Position numbers and translations under genes: made by a program | Part shown: in pieces, positions 1-7,042 of the stretch | Layout of the letters: each line of letters begins with the position of its first letter | Numbering within the stretch: the first letter of the stretch is position 1 | NCBI RefSeq assembly: GCF_001006805.1 | Contig: NZ_LN811352.1 | Span: 714,232-778,231, forward strand | Reading direction: 5' to 3' | DNA length: 64,000 nucleotides | Source of the DNA: Microvirga massiliensis | GTDB lineage: Bacteria > Pseudomonadota > Alphaproteobacteria > Rhizobiales > Beijerinckiaceae | The notes under the pieces: generated by a model | Seen by the model: the letters and a program-made list of their open reading frames with translations, nothing else | What the model was told of the DNA's origin: nothing | The model's database searches: none

Positions 1-100
1 CAGCCACGTAAGCGTCGCCAGCCATCTGGCTGCCGGTGAGTGCGCGGGCGTAGCGGCGGAGGTATGGCAAGTGCTGGACGACAAGCTGGGCTGTCGACAT
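1..100 (-). CDS. phyR: PhyR general stress response anti-anti-sigma regulator, 5' end only
   Basis: Only the first 33 codons are present; the gene runs off the left edge. The reverse-strand translation begins MSTAQLVVQHLPYLRRYARA and continues LTGSQMAGDAYVA, the hallmark start of the sigma-like domain of PhyR. In this family the N-terminal domain mimics EcfG and, once the C-terminal receiver is phosphorylated, sequesters NepR and frees EcfG. The ATG has an AAGGGGA ribosome binding site. It is divergent from nepR-ecfG with its own EcfG-type promoter, the usual autoregulated arrangement. The receiver domain lies outside the window and cannot be checked. Confidence 0.9.
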   Translation of the reverse strand, partial: MSTAQLVVQHLPYLRRYARALTGSQMAGDAYVA

Positions 101-158
101 TCGCGTCCCCTTGAAGAGATTGCTCTTTAGCCCTGGCGGGCGATGATACGCCCGTTCC

Positions 159-183
159 AACGCCTTTCCCACAGCAAGGTTCC
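159..183 (-). promoter_or_regulatory. EcfG-type promoter of phyR
   Basis: On the reverse strand GGAAC (183-179) and CGTT (162-159) are separated by exactly 16 bases, matching the alphaproteobacterial EcfG consensus GGAAC-N16/17-CGTT. It lies 58 bases upstream of the phyR ATG, so phyR is probably under control of the sigma factor it releases. Confidence 0.8.
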
Positions 184-191
184 AAGCTGCC

Positions 192-216
192 GGAACCGAG
201 AGCGAGAGTGCGCGTT
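192..216 (+). promoter_or_regulatory. EcfG-type promoter of nepR-ecfG
   Basis: GGAAC at 192-196 and CGTT at 213-216 with a 16-base spacer give a perfect EcfG consensus, 62 bases before the nepR start. It is back to back with the phyR promoter, so both arms of the partner-switch look positively autoregulated. Confidence 0.82.
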
Positions 217-278
217 ATCAGGAACAAAATCCAGTAGCAAACGGCCAAGCTCGCCGAAGGCCGATTAAGGGGTTTCGG

Positions 279-506
279 ATGAATCGTGACAATCGGCTGG
301 CTCGGGCAGTCCCCGACCAGGCGCCCGCTCCCAAAGTGTCAGCCGCTCCAAGGGTGGATCGGACAGCACAGGCGCGAATCGGTGACAAGCTGCGGTCCAT
401 GTATGCGGACCTCGTCCAGCAGCCGGTTCCGGATCGCTTTACCGATCTCCTCTCGCAACTCCAGGAATCCGACGATGTCGCCGATGGAGCGGAGAAGCGG
501 GCATGA
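279..506 (+). CDS. nepR: NepR anti-sigma factor
   Basis: A 75-residue protein with a disordered N-terminus and the NepR core at about residues 34-61 (IGDKLRSMYADLVQQPVPDR followed by FTDLLSQL), the two helices that bind EcfG and, alternatively, PhyR. NepR holds EcfG inactive in unstressed cells. Its length is typical of the family. An AAGGGG ribosome binding site precedes the ATG. The last codons overlap ecfG by four bases (ATGA), implying translational coupling and a balanced anti-sigma/sigma ratio. An EcfG promoter lies upstream. Confidence 0.93.
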   Translation: MNRDNRLARAVPDQAPAPKVSAAPRVDRTAQARIGDKLRSMYADLVQQPVPDRFTDLLSQLQESDDVADGAEKRA

Positions 507-1051
507 GTGTCGATCCCGAAATGCGGGATGCGCTCCTGGCCGCTGTTCCCGGCCTTCGTGCCTTTGCGATCTCGCTCAGCGGCCAGGTCGATCGCGCCGA
601 CGACCTCGTCCAGGACACGCTTCTGCGGGCTCTTGCCAATATCGATCGCTTTGAGCGCGGGACGAACCTAAACGCCTGGCTCTTTACGATCCTGCGCAAT
701 CTCTTCCATTCCGAGTTCCGGAAACGACGCCGCGAAGTGGAGGACCCTGACGGGTCGCTCGCAGGCCGCCTCCAGATTCAACCGGAACAAGGCGCACATC
801 TGGATTTTGAGGATTTTCGCGAGGCACTCAACAAGCTCCCGGCAGATCAGCGGGAGGCCCTGCTCCTCGTCGGTGCGTCCGGGTTCTCCTATGAGGAGGC
901 TGCCAATATCTGTGGTTGCGCGGTCGGCACCATCAAGAGCCGCGTCAACCGTGCACGTTCGCGTCTGGCCGCTCTTCTGGCCGTCGATGGGGTAGAGGAT
1001 CTCGGCCCTGACCGGACCACCCGCGCGGCCCTCCAGACTGCAGCGCTCTGA
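503..1051 (+). CDS. ecfG: EcfG-type sigma factor (general stress response)
   Basis: A 182-residue ECF sigma factor of the EcfG group. The region 2 signature DDLVQDTLLRA is at about residues 33-43, with NAWLFTILRNLFHSEFRK following. Region 4 carries PADQREALLLVG and the helix-turn-helix GTIKSRVNRARSRL at about 142-155. It directs RNA polymerase to GGAAC-N16/17-CGTT promoters, several of which occur within 2.6 kb. It is coupled to nepR by an ATGA overlap and followed by a strong hairpin terminator. A second copy lies 3.4 kb downstream. Confidence 0.95.
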   Translation: MSVDPEMRDALLAAVPGLRAFAISLSGQVDRADDLVQDTLLRALANIDRFERGTNLNAWLFTILRNLFHSEFRKRRREVEDPDGSLAGRLQIQPEQGAHLDFEDFREALNKLPADQREALLLVGASGFSYEEAANICGCAVGTIKSRVNRARSRLAALLAVDGVEDLGPDRTTRAALQTAAL

Positions 1052-1071
1052 TTTCGGCTTCGGCCGAATCG

Positions 1072-1103
1072 AACGCCGCCCGGATTTCCAGGCGGCGTTT
1101 TTC
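1072..1103. terminator. Rho-independent terminator between ecfG and the DUF1328 gene
   Basis: A 9-bp stem (AACGCCGCC at 1072-1080, GGCGGCGTT at 1091-1099) with a 10-base loop, followed by T residues. It sits between the convergent ecfG and DUF1328 genes and may serve both. Confidence 0.75.
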
Positions 1104-1123
1104 GAATGCAGAGGGGATCACAT

Positions 1124-1306
1124 TCACAGCGGAGTGCGTGGGCTCCGGCCTCGGAGAAGGCCGATCACCGCGGAAATCGCGAACAGCACGATAGCCACGA
1201 AGAAGATCAGCTTCGCGATCTCGACCGCCGTTCCGGCGATGCCGCCGAAGCCGAATACCGCCGCTATAAGGGCGATGATCAGGAAAGTGACTGCCCAGCC
1301 AAGCAT
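1124..1306 (-). CDS. DUF1328 (UPF0391) small membrane protein
   Basis: A 60-residue protein that is almost wholly hydrophobic, beginning [20 protein letters not shown] and continuing with a conserved GG/AGTA stretch and a second membrane segment ([20 protein letters not shown]). This two-helix layout and length match the DUF1328/YtjA family of stress-induced inner-membrane proteins of unknown function. GAGGTAA precedes the ATG. An EcfG-type promoter with a 17-base spacer lies upstream, so it is probably a general-stress-response gene. Confidence 0.88.
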   Translation of the reverse strand: MLGWAVTFLIIALIAAVFGFGGIAGTAVEIAKLIFFVAIVLFAISAVIGLLRGRSPRTPL

Positions 1307-1357
1307 AGTATTACCTCGCGCTTTGGAATATCAGCCCTAAGCTGATGACGGCTGGAC

Positions 1358-1383
1358 AACGTCAAGCGGAACCGTGAAGTTCC
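1358..1383 (-). promoter_or_regulatory. EcfG-type promoter of the DUF1328 gene
   Basis: The reverse strand reads GGAAC (1383-1379), a 17-base spacer, then CGTT (1361-1358), 51 bases upstream of the start codon. Both elements match the consensus exactly. Confidence 0.72.
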
Positions 1384-1463
1384 GAACGCCAAGACACAGG
1401 CCGCAGGAAGTTGCCGTTCATCCGCATTAAGAACCCATTGCTGAGGCGGGGCTGAAGGCTTGT

Positions 1464-1488
1464 GGAACCGCGTATTGATGTCGACGTT
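1464..1488 (+). promoter_or_regulatory. EcfG-type promoter of the small membrane protein gene
   Basis: GGAAC at 1464-1468 and CGTT at 1485-1488, 16-base spacer. It lies 24 bases before the ATG at 1513 and overlaps the in-frame ATG at 1462, which therefore cannot be the start of this transcript. Confidence 0.75.
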
Positions 1489-1512
1489 TTATTGAGCAGA
1501 ATGGAGGTATAC

Positions 1513-1716
1513 ATGACGCGCCCAGTCGCCATGCGCTCTGCCATTTTGTTCATCGCGTTTTCGGCGCTATTCGCGGCGACCGGTCTGGTGAGCGGAATTC
1601 CCCTTGCAGAAATTCTCTTCCTGATCACGGCCTCGATCGGTGTCTTGATGGCCGGCTTCGCAGTGGCATCGGCGGCACCCGCGCCGATTCCGGTACGCGT
1701 GCGACGCCATCGATGA
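1513..1716 (+). CDS. Small two-helix membrane protein, EcfG-controlled
   Basis: A 67-residue protein with two hydrophobic stretches (SAILFIAFSALFAATGLV and a second around ILFLITASIGVLMAGFAVA) and a short basic tail ending RVRRHR. No family was recognised. I chose ATG 1513 over the in-frame ATG at 1462 because a GGAGGT ribosome binding site lies just before it and an exact EcfG promoter occupies 1464-1488. It is followed by a strong terminator, so it is monocistronic. Membership of the general stress regulon is inferred from the promoter. Confidence 0.7.
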   Translation: MTRPVAMRSAILFIAFSALFAATGLVSGIPLAEILFLITASIGVLMAGFAVASAAPAPIPVRVRRHR

Positions 1717-1755
1717 ACGATTTTGCAGAATCACGAACGGTCACATGACCAGATG

Positions 1756-1785
1756 GAGAGCGCCGGCACACGGCGCTCTCTTTTT
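1756..1785 (+). terminator. Rho-independent terminator
   Basis: A perfect 10-bp stem (GAGAGCGCCG at 1756-1765, CGGCGCTCTC at 1771-1780), a 5-base loop and five T residues, 40 bases after the small membrane protein gene. Confidence 0.85.
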
Positions 1786-1844
1786 GTGAAGACCGTGACG
1801 CTCGGTTCCTGCCAAATTTGCTGAGAAGCGGCGTCTCTCGAAGA

Positions 1845-2702
1845 TCAGCTCTCGGTCGCATCACCGCCATTGGGATGCAAAAATGTCCCCGTGATGTAGG
1901 ACGAGTCCTCGCAAGCCAGGAAAAGAAAGCATGGCGCGACTTCGTTCGGTTGCCCGGGTCTCTTCATGGGTGTCTGTGCGCCGAATGATGCCACCTTTTC
2001 GGCGGAGAAGGTCGAGGGAATCAGGGGTGTCCAGATCGGCCCGGGCGCGACCCCGTTGACCCGGATTCCCTTGTCCACGACCGCCTTCGCGAGCGAACGG
2101 GTGAACGCCATGATGGCGCCTTTCGTGGAACTGTAGTCGAGAAGTTCGGGGCTGCCGCGGTAGGAGGTGACCGAACCCGTATTGATGATCGCAGCGCCTC
2201 CCTCGAGATGGGGCATGACGGCCTGCGTCATGTGGAAGTAGCCGAAGATGTTCGTCCGGAATGTTTTCTCCAGCTGCTCGGGGGTGATCTCCGTGATCTC
2301 GGGCTTGGGATGCTGTTCACCTGCGTTGTTCACGAGAACGTGGATGCGCCCGAATTTCGAGATCACCGTCCCGACGGCAGACTTGCAGAAGTCCGGATCT
2401 CCAACGTCGCCGGCGATCATCAGGCAGCGGCGTCCTTCCGCCTCAACGAGCCGCGCCGTTTCACGGGCGTCCTCGCTTTCGTTCAGGTACAGAATTGCAA
2501 TGTCGGCGCCTTCGCGGGCGAAGAGAATCGCCACCGCGCGGCCGATGCCACTGTCGCCGCCAGTAATCACTGCGATACGGTCCTGGAGTCGGCCGCTGCC
2601 GGGATACCGGGGTTCGTAGGCCGGTTTGGGGTGCATCGGCGCTTCACGTCCGGGTTGATTGCTCTGCGTCTGTGGAGGCAAGGTCTGCTGATCTGAACTC
2701 AT
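1845..2702 (-). CDS. SDR family oxidoreductase (YghA/general stress protein 39-like)
   Basis: A 285-residue short-chain dehydrogenase. The nucleotide-binding TGGDSGIG is at residues 47-54, NNAG at 125-128, and the catalytic Ser followed by Tyr190 and Lys194 (YSSTK). The roughly 40-residue proline-rich N-terminal extension before RLQDRIAVITGG is typical of the YghA/YdaD subgroup of NAD(P)-dependent dehydrogenases linked to stress. Start at 2702 is set by an AGGAGA site 8 bases upstream; the frame stays open to 3218 but overlaps the divergent hydrolase. An exact EcfG promoter lies upstream, so it is a likely stress-regulon member. Its substrate is unknown. Confidence 0.88.
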   Translation of the reverse strand: MSSDQQTLPPQTQSNQPGREAPMHPKPAYEPRYPGSGRLQDRIAVITGGDSGIGRAVAILFAREGADIAILYLNESEDARETARLVEAEGRRCLMIAGDVGDPDFCKSAVGTVISKFGRIHVLVNNAGEQHPKPEITEITPEQLEKTFRTNIFGYFHMTQAVMPHLEGGAAIINTGSVTSYRGSPELLDYSSTKGAIMAFTRSLAKAVVDKGIRVNGVAPGPIWTPLIPSTFSAEKVASFGAQTPMKRPGQPNEVAPCFLFLACEDSSYITGTFLHPNGGDATES

Positions 2703-2753
2703 GCGAGAATTCTCCTGGGCTGGAAGGCACGGCAAAGGGCACAATCGGCGGTC

Positions 2754-2778
2754 AACGTTGCCCGGTTTATGCTGTTCC
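2754..2778 (-). promoter_or_regulatory. EcfG-type promoter of the SDR gene
   Basis: The reverse strand has GGAAC (2778-2774), a 16-base spacer and CGTT (2757-2754), 51 bases upstream of the SDR start codon. Confidence 0.75.
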
Positions 2779-2840
2779 GAATCGTGCCGGAGACGCCCCG
2801 GGCAACCTCGCGGCTTGGTTGAACGTTGAAGGGAATTTGG

Positions 2841-3863
2841 ATGCGACGATCGCGCGGAGTGCCGCAAGGCCGAGTCGAAACGCTCTGGATCGAGAGCGAA
2901 GCTCTCGCCAGCAACCTGCTCGGGGATCCGACGCGCCGGCGCGTCGACGTCTATGTCCCGGCGGAGGAAACCGGAAGCGGCCTTCCGCTGCTCGTCGACT
3001 TGGTTGGATTTACGTCCGGTGGCCCGGCCCACACGAACTGGAAGGCTTATGGTGAGAACGTTCCCGAGCGCCTCGACAGGCTGATCGGGATGGGCGCCAT
3101 GCCGCCCGGCGTGGTCGCCTTTCCGGATTGCTACACCCGCCTCGGCGGGAATCAGTACATCGACAGCAGTGCCGTCGGCCGGTGGGAAACCTTCCTGGTC
3201 TCCGAGATGCTGCCACATCTCGAGGCGCAGTTCGGATGCGGCGGCCCCGGCCGGCGCGGGGTGTTCGGGAAGAGCTCAGGTGGATTCGGAGCCCTCGTCC
3301 ATGCCCTGAGGCACGGGGGTACGGTCTGGAATGCCGCGGCCTGTCATTCGGGAGACATGGGCTTCGAACTTCTCTACCGCGCCGACTTCTGCAACGGGCT
3401 GCGCACCCTCGACGAGCATGATCTCTCCATCGAGAATTTCATCAGGAAATTCGAGGAGGGCCCCAAGCCGAAGGACAACGATTGGCACACCATCCTGCTG
3501 CTGGCTCAAGCAGCAACCTTCGATCCGGATCCGGAGAGCTATCTCGGAATTCGCCTCCCTGTCGATCTCAGGACATGCGAGTTGATCCCGAACCGATGGG
3601 AGAACTGGCTGCGCTGGGACCCGCTTCAGTTGGTGCAGGATCCTGCCTGCCTGGACCGGCTGAAGTCACTGAGGGCATTGTTCGTCGATTGCGGCACCAA
3701 GGACCAGTACAATCTTGTCTACGGAGCCCGCCGGCTTCATGCGATTCTCGAGCGGGAAGGCGTTCCGCACATCTACGAGGAATTCCCGGACAATCACTCC
3801 TCGACCGACTACCGGATGGATCGCAGTCTGCCCATCCTTGCGACGGCGCTCACGAACACCTGA
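2841..3863 (+). CDS. Alpha/beta-hydrolase-fold esterase-like protein
   Basis: A 340-residue protein of the putative-esterase (esterase D/enterochelin esterase-like) type. The nucleophile elbow G-K-S-S-G is at residues 143-147 (Ser145). A late Asp (FVDCGTKDQ) and a His near the end (FPDNHSSTDYR) complete the likely triad. No signal peptide is evident, so it is probably cytoplasmic. The ATG at 2841 follows a GAAGGGA site; a TTG five codons upstream is the alternative. It is divergent from the SDR gene. An imperfect EcfG-like element (GCAAC-N17-CGTT, 2802-2827) precedes it but sits too close to the start to be trusted. Substrate unknown. Confidence 0.75.
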   Translation: MRRSRGVPQGRVETLWIESEALASNLLGDPTRRRVDVYVPAEETGSGLPLLVDLVGFTSGGPAHTNWKAYGENVPERLDRLIGMGAMPPGVVAFPDCYTRLGGNQYIDSSAVGRWETFLVSEMLPHLEAQFGCGGPGRRGVFGKSSGGFGALVHALRHGGTVWNAAACHSGDMGFELLYRADFCNGLRTLDEHDLSIENFIRKFEEGPKPKDNDWHTILLLAQAATFDPDPESYLGIRLPVDLRTCELIPNRWENWLRWDPLQLVQDPACLDRLKSLRALFVDCGTKDQYNLVYGARRLHAILEREGVPHIYEEFPDNHSSTDYRMDRSLPILATALTNT

Positions 3864-4201
3864 GTGCGCCGGCCCTGCCGGTGTCATCGGCGGGCAGCCC
3901 TGGCGGCGCTCGATCAGCAACCGCGGAGACGCACGAGGGCCCTTTCCAGCACGACCGGGTGCCGAAACGCGGCATCCCGGCCGCGCCTTTCAGGTCAATG
4001 GCGCAGTACTCTTTGGGAAACTGCCCTTCCCGGAGGCTGGGTCGCATTCGTGCGGAGGCCTGCGCATCGCGCTTCCAGTTGCGCGATGACAGCAGGCCAT
4101 GTGATGTATCGGCCGGGATCGAAACTTGAACCGGTCGGGAACCAGACCGGGCGTGGGAGGTTTCGTTGGCGAGAAGCCGGGGACCATGGTCAGACCAGGG
4201 G
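3864..4201. other. Intergenic region without a recognisable gene
   Basis: About 340 bases between the hydrolase and the second nepR. Short open frames on both strands show no family features. A GGAAC (4138-4142) and a CGTT (4164-4167) are present but 21 bases apart, too far for a normal EcfG promoter. Confidence 0.5.
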
Positions 4202-4423
4202 ATGGCGCGCGTCGAGAACACGAACGGAGGCAATGGCTCGGGCGAGGATGACCCGGAGGTTGGCCTTGCGCCCCATATCCAGGCGCGTATCGGAGCCGGC
4301 CTGCAGGCCATGTATTCCGAACTCCTGAGACAGCCGATCCCCGACAAGCTGCTCACGCTCCTGGCTGAGCTCGAACAGAAGGACACCCCGTCGGGAGAGT
4401 CGGGAGGAGGGAATGAAGGCTGA
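4202..4423 (+). CDS. nepR: Second NepR-like anti-sigma factor
   Basis: A 73-residue NepR paralogue with the core at about residues 30-58 (IGAGLQAMYSELLRQPIPDK followed by LLTLLAELE), closely resembling the first copy. The N-terminus is Gly/Asp/Glu-rich instead of basic. ATG 4202 is taken as the start; a TTG at 4166 is an in-frame alternative. It overlaps the next sigma gene by 11 bases. Unlike the first pair, no correctly spaced EcfG promoter is visible, so it may be controlled differently. Confidence 0.85.
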   Translation: MARVENTNGGNGSGEDDPEVGLAPHIQARIGAGLQAMYSELLRQPIPDKLLTLLAELEQKDTPSGESGGGNEG

Positions 4424-4955
4424 CGCAGCATTCCGGGATCTTATCCTCGGTGCGATCCCGAGCCTGCGCGCCTTTGCCATTTCCCTGACGAACGATCCGG
4501 TTCGCGCCGACGACCTCGTTCAGGACACGATCCTGCGGGCCTGGTCAAATGCCGAGCGATTCGAGAGCGGAACGAACATCAATGCCTGGCTTTTCACGAT
4601 CCTCCGCAACCTCTTCCACTCGGAGTATCGCAAGCAGCGGCGGGAGGTAGAGGACGCCGACGGCTCCTATGCGGCTCGGTTGAAGACGCATCCGGAGCAA
4701 CAGGCTCATCTGGATTTCGACGATTTCCGTGCCGCGCTCGCCAAGCTTTCGGCAGACCACCGGGAGGCACTGCTCCTCGTGGGAGCGGAGGGCTTGTCCT
4801 ACGAAGAGGCGGCGGCCGTTTGCGGCGTAGCGGTCGGGACCATCAAGAGCCGCGTGAACCGGGCTCGCGCCCGTCTGGCCGAGCTCCTGAATGTTCAGTC
4901 CGATTCCGAGATCGGCCCTGATGACCTCGTGAAAGCCATCGTGGCTCCTTCCTGA
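4413..4955 (+). CDS. ecfG: Second EcfG-type sigma factor
   Basis: A 180-residue EcfG paralogue aligning end to end with the first copy: DDLVQDTILRAW in region 2, NAWLFTILRNLFHSEYRK after it, and VGTIKSRVNRARARLAEL in the region 4 helix-turn-helix. A GGAGG ribosome binding site lies within the upstream nepR copy. The strong conservation of both DNA-binding regions suggests that it reads the same or a very similar promoter. Alphaproteobacteria often carry extra EcfG copies with conditional roles; the role here is unknown. Confidence 0.92.
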   Translation: MKADAAFRDLILGAIPSLRAFAISLTNDPVRADDLVQDTILRAWSNAERFESGTNINAWLFTILRNLFHSEYRKQRREVEDADGSYAARLKTHPEQQAHLDFDDFRAALAKLSADHREALLLVGAEGLSYEEAAAVCGVAVGTIKSRVNRARARLAELLNVQSDSEIGPDDLVKAIVAPS

Positions 4956-5109
4956 TCGTCTGCCCGGCAATCGTCTGGAGATGTTAAATTGGCTCGAACC
5001 TGTAGGGGTTTGAGCGTCCCGGCGAACGCTGAAACCATAGAACCCTTTGTCCGCTATCCGAGAGCAGGCGCCCTGACTGGTCGATGAGGACCCGGACTCT
5101 CCGCCATGG

Positions 5110-6348
5110 TCAGAGTGACGCCTGCCCCTCAAGCTCTCTGAGCCGCCGCTCTTCTTCGACGATGTAGTCCCTGGTGACGGGAACGGCATCGCGCGTCTCG
5201 GCGAGAAGCAGTTGGAACACCATGTTTGAGCCGTTCAAAAAACCGAGTTCCACGGCAGCCAGATAGAACTCCCACATGCGCGCGAAACGCTCGCCCATCT
5301 GCCTGACGACTTCGGCCCGTCGCACCTCGAAGCGCTCGCGCCAGTGCTTGATGGTCCAGTAGTAGTGGAGGCGCAGGATCTCGCAGTCCGCAACCCAGAG
5401 GCCGACGCGCTCCGTCGATGCGAACACCTCCGAGAGCGCCGGTGCATAACCACCGGGGAAGATGTATTTTCGAATGAACGGGGCCGTCGATCCCGGGGGT
5501 GTCATACGTCCGATCGCATGAATCATCGCGAAGCCGTCGGGCTCGAGCAGTCGTTGGACGGACCGAAAATATTCGTCGAAATGGGCGACCCCGACATGCT
5601 CCATCATGCCGACGGACACGACGCGGTCGAAGCGACCGGCAAGTTCCCGGTAATCCTGTTCGACAAAGGTGATTTCGCCCGCCGCACCTGCCTCCTCCGC
5701 CTTTTGCCGGGATACCGCGAGCTGCTCTGGGGAGACGTTGATCGCTGTGACCTGCGCTCCACAGACCTTCGCAAGATAGATTGCGAGCCCACCCCATCCG
5801 GAGCCGATTTCAGCGACCTTCATGCCCGGCTCGAGCTTCAGCTTGGCAGCGATATGGCGGAACTTCGCGACCTGAGCATCCTCCAGGCTTTGCTCCGGCC
5901 GCTCGAAATAAGCGCAGGAATACGCCATCCGCCGATCGAGCCAGAGCTCATAGAAGGAAGCCGGATGGTCATAATGCTCGCGGACATTCTCCGCGGCCCG
6001 GCCGAGAGGATTGGCTTGGTGGACACCGCGCAACGTCTTCCAAACACGACGCAACCCCTTCTGAATCGGGTGCGCGCCAAGGCTCTTCCGGTTGACCGAG
6101 AACAGGGCAAGAAGATCATAGACCGTGGAGCCGTCCTCGAACACGAGCCGGCCGTCCATGTAGGCCTCAGCAGCCTTGAGCTCCGGGTTGAGGAAGATCT
6201 CGCGCTCGACCTTCTCGTCCGTGAACCGGATCGTGACCGAAGGCCCCTCCCCGCCCGACCCGAAGCTGTGGCGCATGCCCTCCGGATCGATCACGACGAG
6301 ACGGCCGACCTGAACGAAGCGCCGTAGGAGATGAGGCAGGAGAAACAT
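5110..6348 (-). CDS. cfa: Cyclopropane-fatty-acyl-phospholipid synthase
   Basis: A 412-residue SAM-dependent methyltransferase of the CFA synthase family, which methylenates unsaturated acyl chains of membrane phospholipids. The SAM-binding EIGSGWGG is at residues 180-187, and VEQDYREL, VSVGMMEHVG and the characteristic FIRKYIFPGGYAPAL stretch follow. The N-terminal lipid-binding domain (FTDEKVEREIFLNPELKAAEAYMDG) is complete, and the length is typical. It is monocistronic with no exact EcfG promoter upstream. Cfa often protects against acid and stationary-phase stress, which suits its place beside the stress genes, but that link is inference. Confidence 0.93.
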   Translation of the reverse strand: MFLLPHLLRRFVQVGRLVVIDPEGMRHSFGSGGEGPSVTIRFTDEKVEREIFLNPELKAAEAYMDGRLVFEDGSTVYDLLALFSVNRKSLGAHPIQKGLRRVWKTLRGVHQANPLGRAAENVREHYDHPASFYELWLDRRMAYSCAYFERPEQSLEDAQVAKFRHIAAKLKLEPGMKVAEIGSGWGGLAIYLAKVCGAQVTAINVSPEQLAVSRQKAEEAGAAGEITFVEQDYRELAGRFDRVVSVGMMEHVGVAHFDEYFRSVQRLLEPDGFAMIHAIGRMTPPGSTAPFIRKYIFPGGYAPALSEVFASTERVGLWVADCEILRLHYYWTIKHWRERFEVRRAEVVRQMGERFARMWEFYLAAVELGFLNGSNMVFQLLLAETRDAVPVTRDYIVEEERRLRELEGQASL

Positions 6349-6697
6349 CGGCGAATAGCTCTCGGAGAATCAGTGGCGGGACTAGCCCAGCATATGATAC
6401 CGCGGCACTTCGAGGGCAGGCGCCCCGAACGGCTCGTCTTATGCGTCCCCAAGAACACCGCGACGAAGCCGGCGGGTGCTCGCGTATGTCGCAGCAGAAG
6501 GCCACAGGCCGAAAGCGCGCCTTTCACCGTAGGTTGGTCGCCCGAGGCCTGGTTCACCGCAGAGGTGCCTGCACCGCAGGCTCTTTCCCGGGGCGCAGTT
6601 CCGTGTAAGGGAGGCCGCGCCACAAAGCCTACCCTTCGTCGATCAATCCGGCGCTCTCGGCGTTAGTGCTGCGAACGGCTCTTGCAGAGGATCAGCC
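6349..6697. other. Intergenic region without a recognisable gene
   Basis: About 350 bases between divergent cfa and the acidic-protein gene. Small frames on both strands resemble no family, and no clear promoter consensus or hairpin was found. Confidence 0.5.
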
Positions 6698-7024
6698 ATG
6701 TTTACCCTAGAGATCGACGGGAAGCCCATCGCCGTTACGGACGCCGAGGAATCGCAGGCCCGGGAACTTTTCCAGAGCCAAGCCTTCAAGGACGACCTCC
6801 TCGAGATGGAGAGCGACGGAAAGGCTCTTTGGGACGGCAAGAAGCCCCTCAATGTCAGGCCGGCCTCGGACGACGAAATCGAAGCCTTCGACGACACCAT
6901 GGACGAAGATGAGGACGACGATCAGTACGAGGACGACGAGGACGAGGAAGAAGGTATCAACGTCCTGTTCCTCGTGCCGGTCGACGACGTCGATGAGGAT
7001 GATGATTCCGGCGCCACCAGCTGA
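6698..7024 (+). CDS. Highly acidic small protein, function unknown
   Basis: A 108-residue protein with a structured-looking N-terminal half (MFTLEIDGKPIAVTDAEESQ; the segment LWDGKKPLNVRPA is the most conserved-looking part) and a run of Asp/Glu at about residues 66-85, then INVLFLVPVDDVDEDDD. No enzymatic motif was seen. It ends 18 bases before the DEAD-box helicase gene in the same direction, so the two are probably cotranscribed. The acidic tail could contact the very basic helicase C-terminus or compete with RNA, but this is only an idea from charge and context. Confidence 0.75.
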   Translation: MFTLEIDGKPIAVTDAEESQARELFQSQAFKDDLLEMESDGKALWDGKKPLNVRPASDDEIEAFDDTMDEDEDDDQYEDDEDEEEGINVLFLVPVDDVDEDDDSGATS

Positions 7025-7042
7025 CGCGCGTGAGGCTCAACC

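Noticed and set aside
2802..2827. GCAAC-N17-CGTT as an EcfG promoter of the hydrolase gene
   Set aside because: One mismatch in the -35 element, and the -10 lies only 13 bases before the start codon, which would cut into the ribosome binding site.
4138..4167. GGAAC and CGTT before the second nepR as an EcfG promoter
   Set aside because: The spacer is 21 bases instead of 16-17, and the CGTT overlaps an alternative TTG start of the same gene.
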